This document shows positions 31,601 to 48,681 of a DNA stretch of 64,000 nucleotides, piece after piece. The position numbers were made by a program, and so were the translations under genes. The notes beneath the pieces are model-generated. The model made no database searches. It was not told the origin of the DNA and saw nothing but the letters and a program-made list of their open reading frames with translations. The DNA is taken from positions 835,196 to 899,195 of the forward strand of contig NZ_JADLQQ010000001.1 of assembly GCF_015477765.1 (NCBI RefSeq). Reading direction: 5' to 3'. This stretch comes from Nocardia transvalensis. Its GTDB lineage: Bacteria > Actinomycetota > Actinomycetes > Mycobacteriales > Mycobacteriaceae. The stretch's first letter is position 1, and each line of letters opens with the position of its first letter.

Positions 31601-34600
31601 CGACCGCGCCGGGTCGAGCAGTTCGACGAGCCGCTCGAACGGAACGTCGGCGTGGGCGAAGGCGGCGACGTCGGTGCGGCGGATGCGCTGCAGCAGGTCG
31701 GGCACGGTGGTGGCGGGATCGATCTCGGTGCGCAACACCAGGGTGTTGACGAACATGCCGATCAGATCGTCCAGCGCCGCCTCGCCGCGACCGGCGACCG
31801 GGGTGCCGATGGCGATGTCGCGGGTGCCGGACAGGCGCGCGAGCAGCACCGCCAGCGCGGCGTGGGCCACCATGAACAGCGTCGAATGATGTTCCCGGGC
31901 GAGCTGTTTCAGAGCGGCGTGCAGATCCGGCTCGATCTCGAATTCGATGGTCGCGCCCTGGTAGGAGGCGACGGCCGGGCGGGGGCGGTCGGCAGGCAGG
32001 TTCAGTTGTTCCGGGAGCGCTGCCAATTCGCGTCGCCAGTACTCGATCTGCTGGGCCAGCAGCGAGTGCGGATCGTCCTCGGCGCCGAGTGCCCGCTGCT
32101 GCCACAGCGCATAGTCGGCGTACTGCACGGGCAGTGGCGCCCAGGCCGGGACCTCTCCGGCCGTCCGAGAGGTGTAGGCCAGCATGAGGTCGCGGGTCAG
32201 CGGGCCCATGGACCACCCGTCGGTGGCGATGTGATGCGCCACGACGACCAGCACATGGTCGGTCGGATCGAGCCGGAACAGCGCGGTGCGGAACGGGATC
32301 TCGCGGGTCACATCGAATCCGGCCGAGACGACGGCGGCTACCTCCCGCTCGATGCCGAAGGCGTCGACGGGTTTCGGCACGACGTCGACGACGACATCCC
32401 GCGTCGAATGGACGACCTGCACCGGTCCGGCCTCGTCCGAGGGATAGGTGGTGCGCAGGATTTCGTGCCGCACCACCAGATCGGCCACGGCCTGTTCCAA
32501 GGCGGCCACATCGAGCTCGCCCGAGAGCCGGATCGCGACCGGAATGTTGTACACCGCTGCGGCCGTATCGAATTGGTTGAGGAACCACATCCGCTGCTGC
32601 GCGAACGACAGCGGAACACGTTCCGGCCGCGGCCCCGCGATCAGAGCCGGGCGGGGACGATCCGCGGACCGCTCGACATTCGAGGCCAACGCCGCCACCG
32701 TCGGTGTCTCGAACAGACTGCGGACCGACACCCGGGTCTCCAGAGCCGCGCCGACACGAGCGGCGACTTGGGTGGCGAGCAACGAATTGCCACCGAGTGC
32801 AAAGAAGTCGTCGTCCGCACCGACCCGATCCACACCGAGAACATCGGCATACACCGACGCCACGACCTCTTCGATCGGAGTCGACGGTGCCCGGAACGCC
32901 GTCGACTCGAATTCGGGCTCCGGCAACGCCTTCCGGTCCAGCTTGCCGTTGACATTCAACGGCAATGCCTCGAGGACGACAAAGGCCGACGGAACCATAT
33001 AGGACGGCAAGGCTCGTGACAGTGCGGACTTCACGCGGGGAACGTCGAGGTCGACAGTGGCGGGGACGAGGTAGGCGACCAGACGGTCGCCCGTGCGGGC
33101 GTCGTGTTTTGCCAAGACCGCGGCCTGGGCGATCTCCGGTAGGGACAGGAGGGCGGATTCGATTTCGCCTAGTTCGATGCGGAAGCCGCGGATCTTCACC
33201 TGAAAGTCGGTGCGGCCGCGGTATTCCAATTCGCCGTCGGCGGTCCACGCGGCCAGGTCGCCGGTGCGGTACATGCGGGTGCCGGGGACGCCGAAGGGGT
33301 TGGGGACGAATCGGTCTGCGGTGAGGGTGGGGTGGGCGAAGTAGCCGCGGGCCAATTGGGCTCCCGCGAGGTACAGCTCGCCCGCGACGCCGGGCGGGAC
33401 GGGATGCAGGCGCGCATCCAGGACGTAAGCCTGGCTGTTCCACTCCGGGCTGCCGATCGGCACCACGGCTTGGTCGGCGTCGGTCACCTCGTGGGAGGTG
33501 ATGGATACCGCGGCCTCGGTGGGACCGTACAGATTGAACAGCGCCACCTTCGGGTGAGTGGTGCGGAAACGGTGGGCCAGGGCGGCGGGCAGGGCCTCGC
33601 CGATGGCCAGGACTCGGCGGAGGGTGGACAGGCCGCTTGTTGCCTGGGTGTGGCCGGTGTCGTCGGCGAGTAGGGCGTCGAGCATGGACGGGACGACGTG
33701 CAGGGTGGTCACTCGCGCGCGAGCGATCAGGTCGTTCAGGTAGGCGGGGTCGCGGTGGCCGTCCGAGGTCGCGATGACCAGGCGGCCGCCGCAGGTGACG
33801 GCCGACCAGAATTCCCAGACCGACAGATCGAAGGTGGCCGCGGTCTTCAGCAGGACGGCGTCCTCGGTGCCCAGGCCGAATTCCGCTGCCTTCCAGAGTA
33901 ATTGGTTGACGATCGCCGCGTGTGGCACGGCCACGCCCTTCGGGCGGCCGGTCGAACCGGACGTGAAGATCACGTATGCGGTGTTCTCGGGCCGCAGCGG
34001 GGCCACCCGCTCGGTATCGGCGAGGGGAGCGCCGGACAGCGACGACAGATCCAGCCGGTCGATCTCGATCGCTTGCGGGACAGCACAACCCACCGCCGCG
34101 TTGGTCAGCACGCATATCGGGTCCGACGTCTCGAGGATGTAGCGCACCCGCTCCTCCGGCTGGTCCGGATCCACCGGTACGTAGGCGCCACCGGCGGCCG
34201 TGACCGCGTACATGGCGATCACGAGATCCAGCGACCGGCGCAACATCAAGGCCACCCGTGTCTCCGGTCCCACACCCAGCGAAATCAGCTGCCGTGCCAG
34301 ACGATTCACCCGGTCGTCGAGCTCGACGTAGGTGAGGGTGTGCGGCGCGTCCGGCCGGGCCGGGTCGTCGACGACCACCGCCGTCACCTCGGGAACCGCC
34401 GCGACCGTGGCCTCCAGCAAGCCCGCCAGCGTGGGCCTGCGGAAAATGCCGTATCCGGGTGTGTACAGCGCCGCCGAATCCAGCGGGTAGCCGGTCGTAT
34501 TCGGGCGGGTCAGGACGCGGTGGCGTTCGTGACAGTCCAGTAGCGGCAGGTCACCCACCGGCGTGGTCGCGTCGGCGGCGACGCCGGACAGGATCCGGGA

Positions 34601-37600
34601 CAGGCGCTGCGCGAAGGTCTCCGCCGTGGCACGGTCGAAAAGGTCGGTGGCGTAGGTGAAGAAACCACCGATGCCCGCAGGACTGCCGTCCTCGGCATAG
34701 GCATCGGCGACGATCAGATGCAGATCGAACTGCGACACATCCAGATCCGCATCCACACCTTCGACACTCAACCCCGGCAACTCCAGCGCGGTCCGAGCCA
34801 GATTCTGGAACGACAACCCCACCTGGAACAACGGATGATGCGCCGTCGACCGCGGCGGATTCAACACCTCCACCAAACGCTCGAACGGAACATCCGCATG
34901 CGCGAACGCCCGCAGATCCGTCTCCCGCTGGCGCACCAACAGATCCGTGAACGACTCCCCACGATCCAGCCGCGTACGGAACACGACGGTGTTGACGAAC
35001 ATGCCGATGAGGTCGTCGAGCTCGGCCTCGCCCCGGCCCGCCACAGGCGTACCGATCGCGATGTCATCGGACCCCGACAACCGCGCCAACAGCACCGCAA
35101 GCGCCGCGTGCACCACCATGAACACCGTGGCACCGTGCGCACGCGCAAGGTCCGCGAGTCCGGCATGGGTGGCCGAATCGACCCGGAACGGCACCCGTCC
35201 ACCGGCCATCGTCGCCACGGCGGGCCGCGGCCGGTCGGTCGGCAGCTCCAGCACATCCGGCAGCCCGGCCAGTTCGCGACGCCAGTACGCGATCTGCTGC
35301 GCGGCAATCGAATCCGGATCGGTCTCGTCTCCCAGCACCGCGCGCTGCCACAGCGCGTAATCGGCATACTGCACCGACAGCGGCGCCCACCCCGGAGCCT
35401 CCCCCGATGTCCGCGCCGCGTACGCGTTCATCACGTCGCGCACCAGCGGCCCCATCGACGAGCCGTCGGCGGCAATGTGGTGCACGACCACGGCCAGAAC
35501 GTGGTCGGCGGGCGTGCCCGGCGCGACATCGGCGATCTCCAACAGTCGCACCCGCACCGGCACCTCGCCGGTCACGTCGAACGGTGTCGCCGCCAGCTCA
35601 TACACCGCGGCGGGCACTTCGGCAGCCGGGATCGATTCGGGCACAACGGGTTCCCGGTCGGAGGCCGGAAGCACGAGCTGAACCGGTCCGTCGGAAGTCT
35701 CGGGATAGACGGTGCGCAGCACCTCGTGCCGCTTGATCACGTCATCCAGCGCGGCCGACAGCGCGGCCACGTCCAGTTCGCCGCGCAGCCGCAGCGCGAA
35801 CGGCAGGTTGTAGGCCGCCGATCCGGCGGTGCCGCCCTCGTCGAACCGGTTGAGGAACCACATCCGCTGCTGTGCCAGCGACAGCGGTAGGTGCTCGGGC
35901 CGGGGAATCCCGCCCAGCGGCACGGTGCGACGCCCGTGTGTCTGCGATTCGACGGCCGCGGCGAGGCCCGCGACGGTCGGCGTTTCGAACAGCGCCCGCA
36001 CCGGTATGCGCGCCTCGAGCAGCGCACCCACTCGCGCGACCACCCGGGTGGCGATCAGCGAGTTGCCGCCGAGTGCGAAGAAATCGTCGTCGGCACCGAC
36101 CCGCGGAGCCTCGAGTACGTCCGCGAACACACCGGCCACGATCTCTTCGATCGGTGTTGCGGGAGGACGGGATTCGCCGGAAACGAAGGTCGGTGCGGGT
36201 AGTGCCCTCCGGTCGAGCTTGCCGCTGGCATTGAGCGGCAGCGCATCCAGTGCAACGATCGCGGCCGGAACCATGTAGGCGGGCAGTGTCTTCCCCAACG
36301 CGGTCCGCAGCTCCGCCGGGTCGATTCGGTTGCCGGGCACCGGGACGGCATAGGCGACGAGCTGTTCTCCCAGCGGGGATTCGGTGACGATGGCCACGGC
36401 CTGACTGACCGACGGCTGCGCCAGCAGCGCGGCCTCGATCTCCCCCAGCTCGATTCGCTGACCGCGGAACTTCACCTGGAAATCCGTGCGACCGATGTAA
36501 TCCAGGCGCGGCGGGTGGTCACGCCAGACCACCAGGTCGCCGGTGCGGTACATCCGGGTGCCGTCCCCGAAGGGGTTGGCCACGAACCGATCCGCCGTCA
36601 GATCCGGCCGCCGCACGTATCCGCGCGCCAGCTGGTCACCGGCCAGATACAACTCGCCGGACACCCCCGCCGGGACGGGCTGCAAGCGCGCGTCCAACAC
36701 GTAGACCCTAGTGTTCCACTGCGGCACACCGATCGGCACGCTCGGCCGATCCGCACCGTCGGCCTGCCAGTAGGTCACCGACACCGCAGCCTCGGTGGGC
36801 CCGTACAGGTTGTGCACGCGGGCGGTCGACATCGCGCGCACGGCATCGACCGTCTCCGGCGGCAACGCTTCACCGATGACGAAGATGTCGCGCAGGGTCG
36901 GGCACGATCCGGCCGGTAGATGCGCCGCGAACACGGTCAGCATCGACGGGACGAAATCGGTGACCGTTACACCCTGCGCCGCAATGGTTTCCGCGACGTA
37001 CATCGGATCACGGTGGCCGTCGTGCGTGGCAACGACCAACTTCGCGCCAGCACGCAACGGCATGAAGTAACCCCACAGCGACACATCGAACGTCGTCGCG
37101 GTCTTCTGCAGGTACACATCGCCTGGACCGAGCGGATACTGCGCGAGCATCCATTCGAGCTGGTTGTGAATGGCCCCATGCGAAACGGCGACGCCCTTGG
37201 GACGGCCGGTGGAGCCGGAGGTGAAGATGACGTAGGCGGGATGCTCGGGCCGCAGCGGGCTCCGCAGTTCCTCGTGGCGCACCGGGTCCGAAGAGTAGGC
37301 AGCGGTGTCCAGCCGATCGATCTCGAGCAGGTCCGGCCCCTGTTCCGGCTGCGGCACGGCATCGCGGGACGTGGTCAGAATGCACAGCGGCCGGGCTGTG
37401 TCGAGGATGTGAGCAATGCGCTCGACCGGATGATCCGGATCCAGCGGCACATACGCCCCACCCGCCGCGACGATGGCGTACATGCCGACCACCAGATCCA
37501 GCGACCGCCGAATCGCCAACCCTACCAGAACTTCCGGGCCGACGCCTCGGGAAATCAGCAGTCGGGCAAGGCGATTGGCGCGGGTGTCGAACTCCGCATA

Positions 37601-40600
37601 GGTCAGCGTCTCGCCCTCATAGGAGACCGCCGATGCGTCCGGGTGCAGCGCCGCGGCCTCGCGATAGCCGTCCAGCAACAAGCCGGGCGTAATGGTGTGT
37701 CGAGTGTCGTTCCACCTGTGGAGGATTCGCTTACGCTCGGCCTCCGACAGCAGGTCGACCGCGCCTATCGGCCGCTGGGGGTCGTCGGCCGCCGCGTCCA
37801 ACATCCGTGCCAGCCGGTCGGCGAAGCCCGCGATCGTGGCCTCATCGAAAAGATCGACCGCATACGTGAACAACGCCGAGAAACCCCCCGGCACACCGCC
37901 GTCCTCCCGCGGCACCACCGTCAACTGCAGGTCGAACTTCGCAACAGCACCGTCGAATTCGACGGCCGAAGCAGTCAATCCGGGCAGTTCCAGCCGCGGC
38001 CTATCCATGTTCTGGAAGAACAACGCCACCTGAAACAACGGATGATGCGCCTGCGACCGCACCGGATCCAACACCTCGACCAACCGCTCGAACGGCAACT
38101 CCGCATGCGAAAACGCCGCCAGATCGGCCTCTTTCACCCCCGCCAACAGCTCAGTGAACGACCGGCCCGAGTCGACACGGGTCCGCAACACCAGCGTGTT
38201 GACGAACATGCCGACCAGCCCGTCCAATTCACGCTCGCCGCGTCCGGCCACGGGAGTGCCGATGGTGATGTCATCGGTCCCCGACAGCCTCGCCAACAGT
38301 GCCGCGAAAGCAGCATGCACCACCATGAACAGCGACGCCCCGCTGCGCTGCGACAACTCCACCAGCCGGGCATGGGTGCGGGCATCGATCTCGAAGGCGA
38401 ATTCCGCGCCCCGTCCCGAGGCCACCGCGGGCCGCGGCCGATCGGCCGGAAGATCCAGCCGGTCCGGAATCCCCTCCAAAGCCGCACGCCAATAAGCGAT
38501 CTGCGCCGCCGCCACCGATCCCGGGTCCGACTCGTCACCGAGCACCACCCGCTGCCACAGCGCGTAGTCGGCATACTGCACCGGCAACGGTTCCCAGCCG
38601 GGAGCGGTGCCCGCGCGGCGGGCCATGTAGGCGGTCATCACATCCCGCACCAGCGGCGCGATGGAGGTGCCGTCGGCCGCGATGTGGTGGATGGTGATCG
38701 CCAGGACGTGTTCGGTGGCGTCGGAGTCGAGCTCCAGCAGGGCGATTCGCCACGGCATATCGATGGTCACGTCGAAGCCGGCCGACGCGAAGGCCGCCAG
38801 CCAGTCGTCGAGTTCCGCCGTGGCGACGGGCTTCGCGGCCAGGTCCGGGATCGCCCGCTCAGGCGGCAACACCAGTTGATAGCCCGTGCCGTCCACGGCA
38901 GGATAGATCGTGCGCAGTGTCTCGTGCCGCTCCACCACGTCGGCGACGGCGGCCTGCAGGGCGTCCACGTCGAGGTCGCCGGACAAGCGGAGGGCGAAGG
39001 GAATATTGTTCGCCGCCGAGGCGGTGTCGAACCTGTTGAGGAACCACATCCGCTGCTGCGCGAGCGACAGCGGGATGCGTTCGGGGCGTTCCATCGGCGC
39101 CAGCCGCAACCGGCCACCGCCCCCGCTCATCGCCTCGACACCGGCGGCGAGTGCCGCGACGGTGGGTGCTTCGAACAGCAGCCGGGCGGGCACGCGGGTG
39201 CCGATCTCCGCACCCAGCCGCGCCGCGACCTGGGTGGCGATCAGCGAATTGCCGCCCAGATCGAAAAAGTCGTCGTCGGCGCCGATTTCGGCCGACGGAT
39301 GCAGTAGGTCCGCGAACACGTCGGCGACCAGCCGTTCGTATTGTCCGGCAGGGGCGCGGAACTGCTTGGCCTGCAACAGCGGAGCGGGGAGCGCGGCTCG
39401 GTCCAGCTTGCCGACCGGGGTCAGCGGAATCTCGTCGAGCACCATGACGGTGGTCGGCACCATGTGCGCGGGCAGGCTGCGTCCGGCGAAGGCGAGCAGC
39501 TCATCGGTGTCGACGTCCGTTTCGGCGGCGTGCACGTAGGACACCAGCGCCGTTGCACCACTGTCGAGTACGTGGCCGACCGTCACGGCGAAATCGACGG
39601 ACTCGTGCGCGGCCAGCACCGCATCGATCTCACCCAATTCGATCCGAAAACCCCGGATCTTCACCTGGAAATCGTTGCGGCCCAGATATTCCAGCTCACC
39701 ATTCGCCGTCCACCGCACCAGATCACCGGTGCGATACAGGCGGGATCCGCCGCCCGAGCCCGCATCCCCGAAGGGGTTCGCGACGAATCGAGAGGCCGTG
39801 AGCGACGGGCGCGCATGGTATCCGCGAGCCAGTTGCGCACCGGCGATGTACAACTCCCCCACCGCACCGATCGGCACGGGCGAAAGGCGCTCGTCCAGCA
39901 CATATTCGGTAATGCCGCGGATCGGCCCGCCGATGGTGACCAACTCCCCGGGCACCAGCGGCGCGCTGATATTGGTCATGATCGTGGTCTCGGTCGGACC
40001 GTAACCGTTGTAGAACTCCCGAGCACCCGTGGCGATGGGAATCGCCCAGCGGCGCACCAACTCCGGTGGGCAGGCTTCACCACCGGCCACCACCACACGC
40101 AGCTCGTCCAAACCCGCCGGGTCCACCGACGCCAAAGCAGCAGGAGTGATGAACGCGTGCGTCACCCGTTCGCGCCGCAACAGCGCGGCGAGTTCGTCGC
40201 CGCCGTATACGCTCGGCGCGGCCACCACCATGGCCGCCGCGCCGCCGATCGCCAACAACAACTCCAGCACCGACGCGTCGAACGACGGCGATGCGAAATG
40301 CAGAGTCCGCGAGTGGTTGTCGACGCGGTATCGCTCGCGTTGCTCGTCGCAGAAGCTCGACAACCCCGCCTGCGTGACCACGACGCCCTTGGGCTTACCG
40401 GTCGACCCCGAGGTGTAGATGACATACGCCGGATGTTCGGCGCGCAACGGCCGCAACCGATCCGCGTTGGTCACCGGCTCGGTCGAGCTTCGTTCCAGTT
40501 GCACGCGGACCGCGCCATCGACGGCCAGCCATTCCAGTCCGCCGGGCAGCCGGTCCCGCACGGCCGACACCGTGAGGCCCAGCGTCGCACCGGAATCCGA

Positions 40601-40948
40601 CACCATATGCGCCACGCGCTCGGTCGGATAGTTCGGGTCCACGGGCACGAAACCCGCGCCGGACTTGGCGACCGCCCACACCGCGACAACCGAATCCACC
40701 GACCGCGGAATGCCGACCGCGACCACATCCTCAGGCCCGATACCGCGTTCGATCAGCAGCCGCGCCAAACGGGTCGATAGTTCATCCAGTTCGGCGTAGG
40801 TCAGCTCCGCCACCGTGGCCGTGGCGTCGGCGAAAACGACCGCGGCGCCGTCGGGATTCGCCTCGACAGCTATCGCCAGCAATCGCGGCAGGGTGGGGAC
40901 GCGTGGCCGCCGATTTCGAGTGGGGCGCTGACGGGCGGGGCGCGTCAT
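28673..40948 (-). CDS. NRPS-2: four-module nonribosomal peptide synthetase with thioesterase
   Basis: A 4091-residue protein: A1 20-520, T1 530-605, C2 612-1050, A2 1075-1580, T2 1590-1670, C3 1672-2115, A3 2160-2670, T3 2680-2760, C4 2762-3200, A4 3235-3735, T4 3745-3830, TE 3832-4085. C domains have HHIAADG or, in C4, HHIATDG. All four carriers have LGGNSL. The TE has GWSLGG, an aspartate in LAILDGYPD and a histidine in PTTHDQL. Hand-read codes: A1 DALFVGGIM (hydrophobic, same as NRPS-1), A2 DVWDFILVS, A3 DLWHLILVS, A4 DFWNVGMVH, which is the threonine code of the family. Modules 1-3 parallel NRPS-1 modules 1-3 in order and sequence. Like NRPS-1 it starts with A-T, so it either initiates chains or accepts one from an upstream C domain. 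ATG 40948 is preferred; GTG 40957 is also in frame. Confidence 0.96.
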   Translation of the reverse strand: MTRPARQRPTRNRRPRVPTLPRLLAIAVEANPDGAAVVFADATATVAELTYAELDELSTRLARLLIERGIGPEDVVAVGIPRSVDSVVAVWAVAKSGAGFVPVDPNYPTERVAHMVSDSGATLGLTVSAVRDRLPGGLEWLAVDGAVRVQLERSSTEPVTNADRLRPLRAEHPAYVIYTSGSTGKPKGVVVTQAGLSSFCDEQRERYRVDNHSRTLHFASPSFDASVLELLLAIGGAAAMVVAAPSVYGGDELAALLRRERVTHAFITPAALASVDPAGLDELRVVVAGGEACPPELVRRWAIPIATGAREFYNGYGPTETTIMTNISAPLVPGELVTIGGPIRGITEYVLDERLSPVPIGAVGELYIAGAQLARGYHARPSLTASRFVANPFGDAGSGGGSRLYRTGDLVRWTANGELEYLGRNDFQVKIRGFRIELGEIDAVLAAHESVDFAVTVGHVLDSGATALVSYVHAAETDVDTDELLAFAGRSLPAHMVPTTVMVLDEIPLTPVGKLDRAALPAPLLQAKQFRAPAGQYERLVADVFADLLHPSAEIGADDDFFDLGGNSLIATQVAARLGAEIGTRVPARLLFEAPTVAALAAGVEAMSGGGGRLRLAPMERPERIPLSLAQQRMWFLNRFDTASAANNIPFALRLSGDLDVDALQAAVADVVERHETLRTIYPAVDGTGYQLVLPPERAIPDLAAKPVATAELDDWLAAFASAGFDVTIDMPWRIALLELDSDATEHVLAITIHHIAADGTSIAPLVRDVMTAYMARRAGTAPGWEPLPVQYADYALWQRVVLGDESDPGSVAAAQIAYWRAALEGIPDRLDLPADRPRPAVASGRGAEFAFEIDARTHARLVELSQRSGASLFMVVHAAFAALLARLSGTDDITIGTPVAGRGERELDGLVGMFVNTLVLRTRVDSGRSFTELLAGVKEADLAAFSHAELPFERLVEVLDPVRSQAHHPLFQVALFFQNMDRPRLELPGLTASAVEFDGAVAKFDLQLTVVPREDGGVPGGFSALFTYAVDLFDEATIAGFADRLARMLDAAADDPQRPIGAVDLLSEAERKRILHRWNDTRHTITPGLLLDGYREAAALHPDASAVSYEGETLTYAEFDTRANRLARLLISRGVGPEVLVGLAIRRSLDLVVGMYAIVAAGGAYVPLDPDHPVERIAHILDTARPLCILTTSRDAVPQPEQGPDLLEIDRLDTAAYSSDPVRHEELRSPLRPEHPAYVIFTSGSTGRPKGVAVSHGAIHNQLEWMLAQYPLGPGDVYLQKTATTFDVSLWGYFMPLRAGAKLVVATHDGHRDPMYVAETIAAQGVTVTDFVPSMLTVFAAHLPAGSCPTLRDIFVIGEALPPETVDAVRAMSTARVHNLYGPTEAAVSVTYWQADGADRPSVPIGVPQWNTRVYVLDARLQPVPAGVSGELYLAGDQLARGYVRRPDLTADRFVANPFGDGTRMYRTGDLVVWRDHPPRLDYIGRTDFQVKFRGQRIELGEIEAALLAQPSVSQAVAIVTESPLGEQLVAYAVPVPGNRIDPAELRTALGKTLPAYMVPAAIVALDALPLNASGKLDRRALPAPTFVSGESRPPATPIEEIVAGVFADVLEAPRVGADDDFFALGGNSLIATRVVARVGALLEARIPVRALFETPTVAGLAAAVESQTHGRRTVPLGGIPRPEHLPLSLAQQRMWFLNRFDEGGTAGSAAYNLPFALRLRGELDVAALSAALDDVIKRHEVLRTVYPETSDGPVQLVLPASDREPVVPESIPAAEVPAAVYELAATPFDVTGEVPVRVRLLEIADVAPGTPADHVLAVVVHHIAADGSSMGPLVRDVMNAYAARTSGEAPGWAPLSVQYADYALWQRAVLGDETDPDSIAAQQIAYWRRELAGLPDVLELPTDRPRPAVATMAGGRVPFRVDSATHAGLADLARAHGATVFMVVHAALAVLLARLSGSDDIAIGTPVAGRGEAELDDLIGMFVNTVVFRTRLDRGESFTDLLVRQRETDLRAFAHADVPFERLVEVLNPPRSTAHHPLFQVGLSFQNLARTALELPGLSVEGVDADLDVSQFDLHLIVADAYAEDGSPAGIGGFFTYATDLFDRATAETFAQRLSRILSGVAADATTPVGDLPLLDCHERHRVLTRPNTTGYPLDSAALYTPGYGIFRRPTLAGLLEATVAAVPEVTAVVVDDPARPDAPHTLTYVELDDRVNRLARQLISLGVGPETRVALMLRRSLDLVIAMYAVTAAGGAYVPVDPDQPEERVRYILETSDPICVLTNAAVGCAVPQAIEIDRLDLSSLSGAPLADTERVAPLRPENTAYVIFTSGSTGRPKGVAVPHAAIVNQLLWKAAEFGLGTEDAVLLKTAATFDLSVWEFWSAVTCGGRLVIATSDGHRDPAYLNDLIARARVTTLHVVPSMLDALLADDTGHTQATSGLSTLRRVLAIGEALPAALAHRFRTTHPKVALFNLYGPTEAAVSITSHEVTDADQAVVPIGSPEWNSQAYVLDARLHPVPPGVAGELYLAGAQLARGYFAHPTLTADRFVPNPFGVPGTRMYRTGDLAAWTADGELEYRGRTDFQVKIRGFRIELGEIESALLSLPEIAQAAVLAKHDARTGDRLVAYLVPATVDLDVPRVKSALSRALPSYMVPSAFVVLEALPLNVNGKLDRKALPEPEFESTAFRAPSTPIEEVVASVYADVLGVDRVGADDDFFALGGNSLLATQVAARVGAALETRVSVRSLFETPTVAALASNVERSADRPRPALIAGPRPERVPLSFAQQRMWFLNQFDTAAAVYNIPVAIRLSGELDVAALEQAVADLVVRHEILRTTYPSDEAGPVQVVHSTRDVVVDVVPKPVDAFGIEREVAAVVSAGFDVTREIPFRTALFRLDPTDHVLVVVAHHIATDGWSMGPLTRDLMLAYTSRTAGEVPAWAPLPVQYADYALWQQRALGAEDDPHSLLAQQIEYWRRELAALPEQLNLPADRPRPAVASYQGATIEFEIEPDLHAALKQLAREHHSTLFMVAHAALAVLLARLSGTRDIAIGTPVAGRGEAALDDLIGMFVNTLVLRTEIDPATTVPDLLQRIRRTDVAAFAHADVPFERLVELLDPARSAARHPLFQAMLTFQNLTPAELRLPGLTVSGLDAVPTPAKFDLQLTLAEHTDATGTAQGIAAALTYATDLFDEATVRGFADRFRRILTALTSADAAIGDIDLLTADDRASQRHAPLAEPRTATAASLVELLDDQVHRRPMAIAIRSDGRTLTFDDLDRRANRLARALIAGGAGPESLVAVAVPRTEDLPVALLAVLKSGAGYLPVDTTYPRQRQEFLLSDAAPACVLTTVEAREQLPPTDIPVLLLDRAGDFDDAPVTDADRRSPLRPDHLAYVIYTSGSTGVPKGVGVTHRNVLQLLANTQPLFGFDDTDVWTMFHSFAFDFSVWELWAALGTGGSVVVVDYLTSRAPDLFRELLIRERVTVLNQTPSAFYQLIAADRAADTGEFALRHIVFGGEVLDPRRLAPWYERHREARLVNMYGITETTVHVSFLGLDERSTATPASVVGYPLPGLQVHVLDERLHPVPTGVPGEMYVAGEQLSRGYLGRPGLTATRFVANPFGPPGSRLYRSGDVGRRDSAARLEYAGRSDQQVQLRGFRIEPGEIEAALLRCAGVGQAAVLVHRDDRVGDRLVAYVVADHGSHPDPIALRSAVGEFLTGYMVPDVIMVVEALPLTPNGKLDRRALPAPEAMGGTVFRAPETATERAVATAFAELLATGSEIGADDDFFALGGNSLLVARVVARLRELTGARVEMPWFFTDPTVAGLARRIDAQHLDDTAFQVLLPLLSGTADPLFCIHPMYGLAWAYSGLAPYLPQRPVWGLQSPALSEDYVPESVRDMALRYITEIRSVQPHGPYRVVGWSLGGVLAHAIATELQAAGEQVALLAILDGYPDLDVADFHTTLRDALAELGISADALPDGDPHELSDTALAALHATFPADMITLTLEQVRRIYRGAVRSAELLADHRPAVFHGTIEFFRAACDTGNAARNLTASDWAPYVDGTIVDHPVPTTHDQLLSPTALEEIGPALRRLLGDAQD
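34685..35135 (-). repeat. near-identical DNA block shared with 22151-22601
   Basis: The NRPS-2 C3 counterpart of the block in NRPS-1, same length and frame, with scattered substitutions. Confidence 0.85.
37817..38138 (-). repeat. near-identical DNA block shared with 25301-25622
   Basis: The NRPS-2 C2 counterpart of the block in NRPS-1, same length and frame, differing at only a few bases. Confidence 0.85.
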
Positions 40949-41132
40949 GCGCGCCACCCGCCCCGGATCCGGCGACTGTGGTCGTGCCTGCCCCGCCGGC
41001 CCCCGAATCCGCCCAACATCAAAATGAAACCTTCTTCGTGCCTAAGTAGAACCTCCGCAATCTTGCCTTGCTCGGGCCAATACCGCATCCCTGCTGGTTA
41101 TGCACGCCCCAGAGATCGGGGTCACGAAGTTT

Positions 41133-48479
<7,347 letters not shown>

Positions 48480-48555
48480 TCGAGTGCTTTCACCTCTCGC
48501 TTCATCAGGTCCGCACGGTCGAACGATCTCGACGCCCCCACGCACGGTCCGAGCA

Positions 48556-48561
48556 ATCATA
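48556..48561 (-). promoter_or_regulatory. -10 element candidate for NRPS-3
   Basis: TATGAT on the minus strand, close to the TATAAT consensus, would start transcription near 48549 and leave a leader of about 70 bases before the 48479 start. No good -35 hexamer is visible at 16-18 bases, which suggests activator dependence, possibly on the LuxR-type regulator encoded upstream. Confidence 0.4.
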
Positions 48562-48681
48562 TAGGGGCAAGGGGCGCGACGGTGCTGCCCCGGAACTCCT
48601 ACTACTCATCGGTAGAAGGGTGCCCGAGCGTTGCGCCGATACCCGAATTCTTTGGGCTCCGTCACATGGGGCGGGGCCGGG

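Noticed and set aside
30417..34115. 1232-codon minus-strand frame within NRPS-2
   Set aside because: An out-of-frame shadow of NRPS-2; composition is arginine/proline-rich and no family features are visible.
41037..41075. possible iron box upstream of NRPS-2
   Set aside because: The stretch around CCTAAGTAGAACC only loosely resembles the IdeR/DmdR box TTAGGNNAGSCTNNCCTAA; one half-site at best, so no siderophore inference is drawn.
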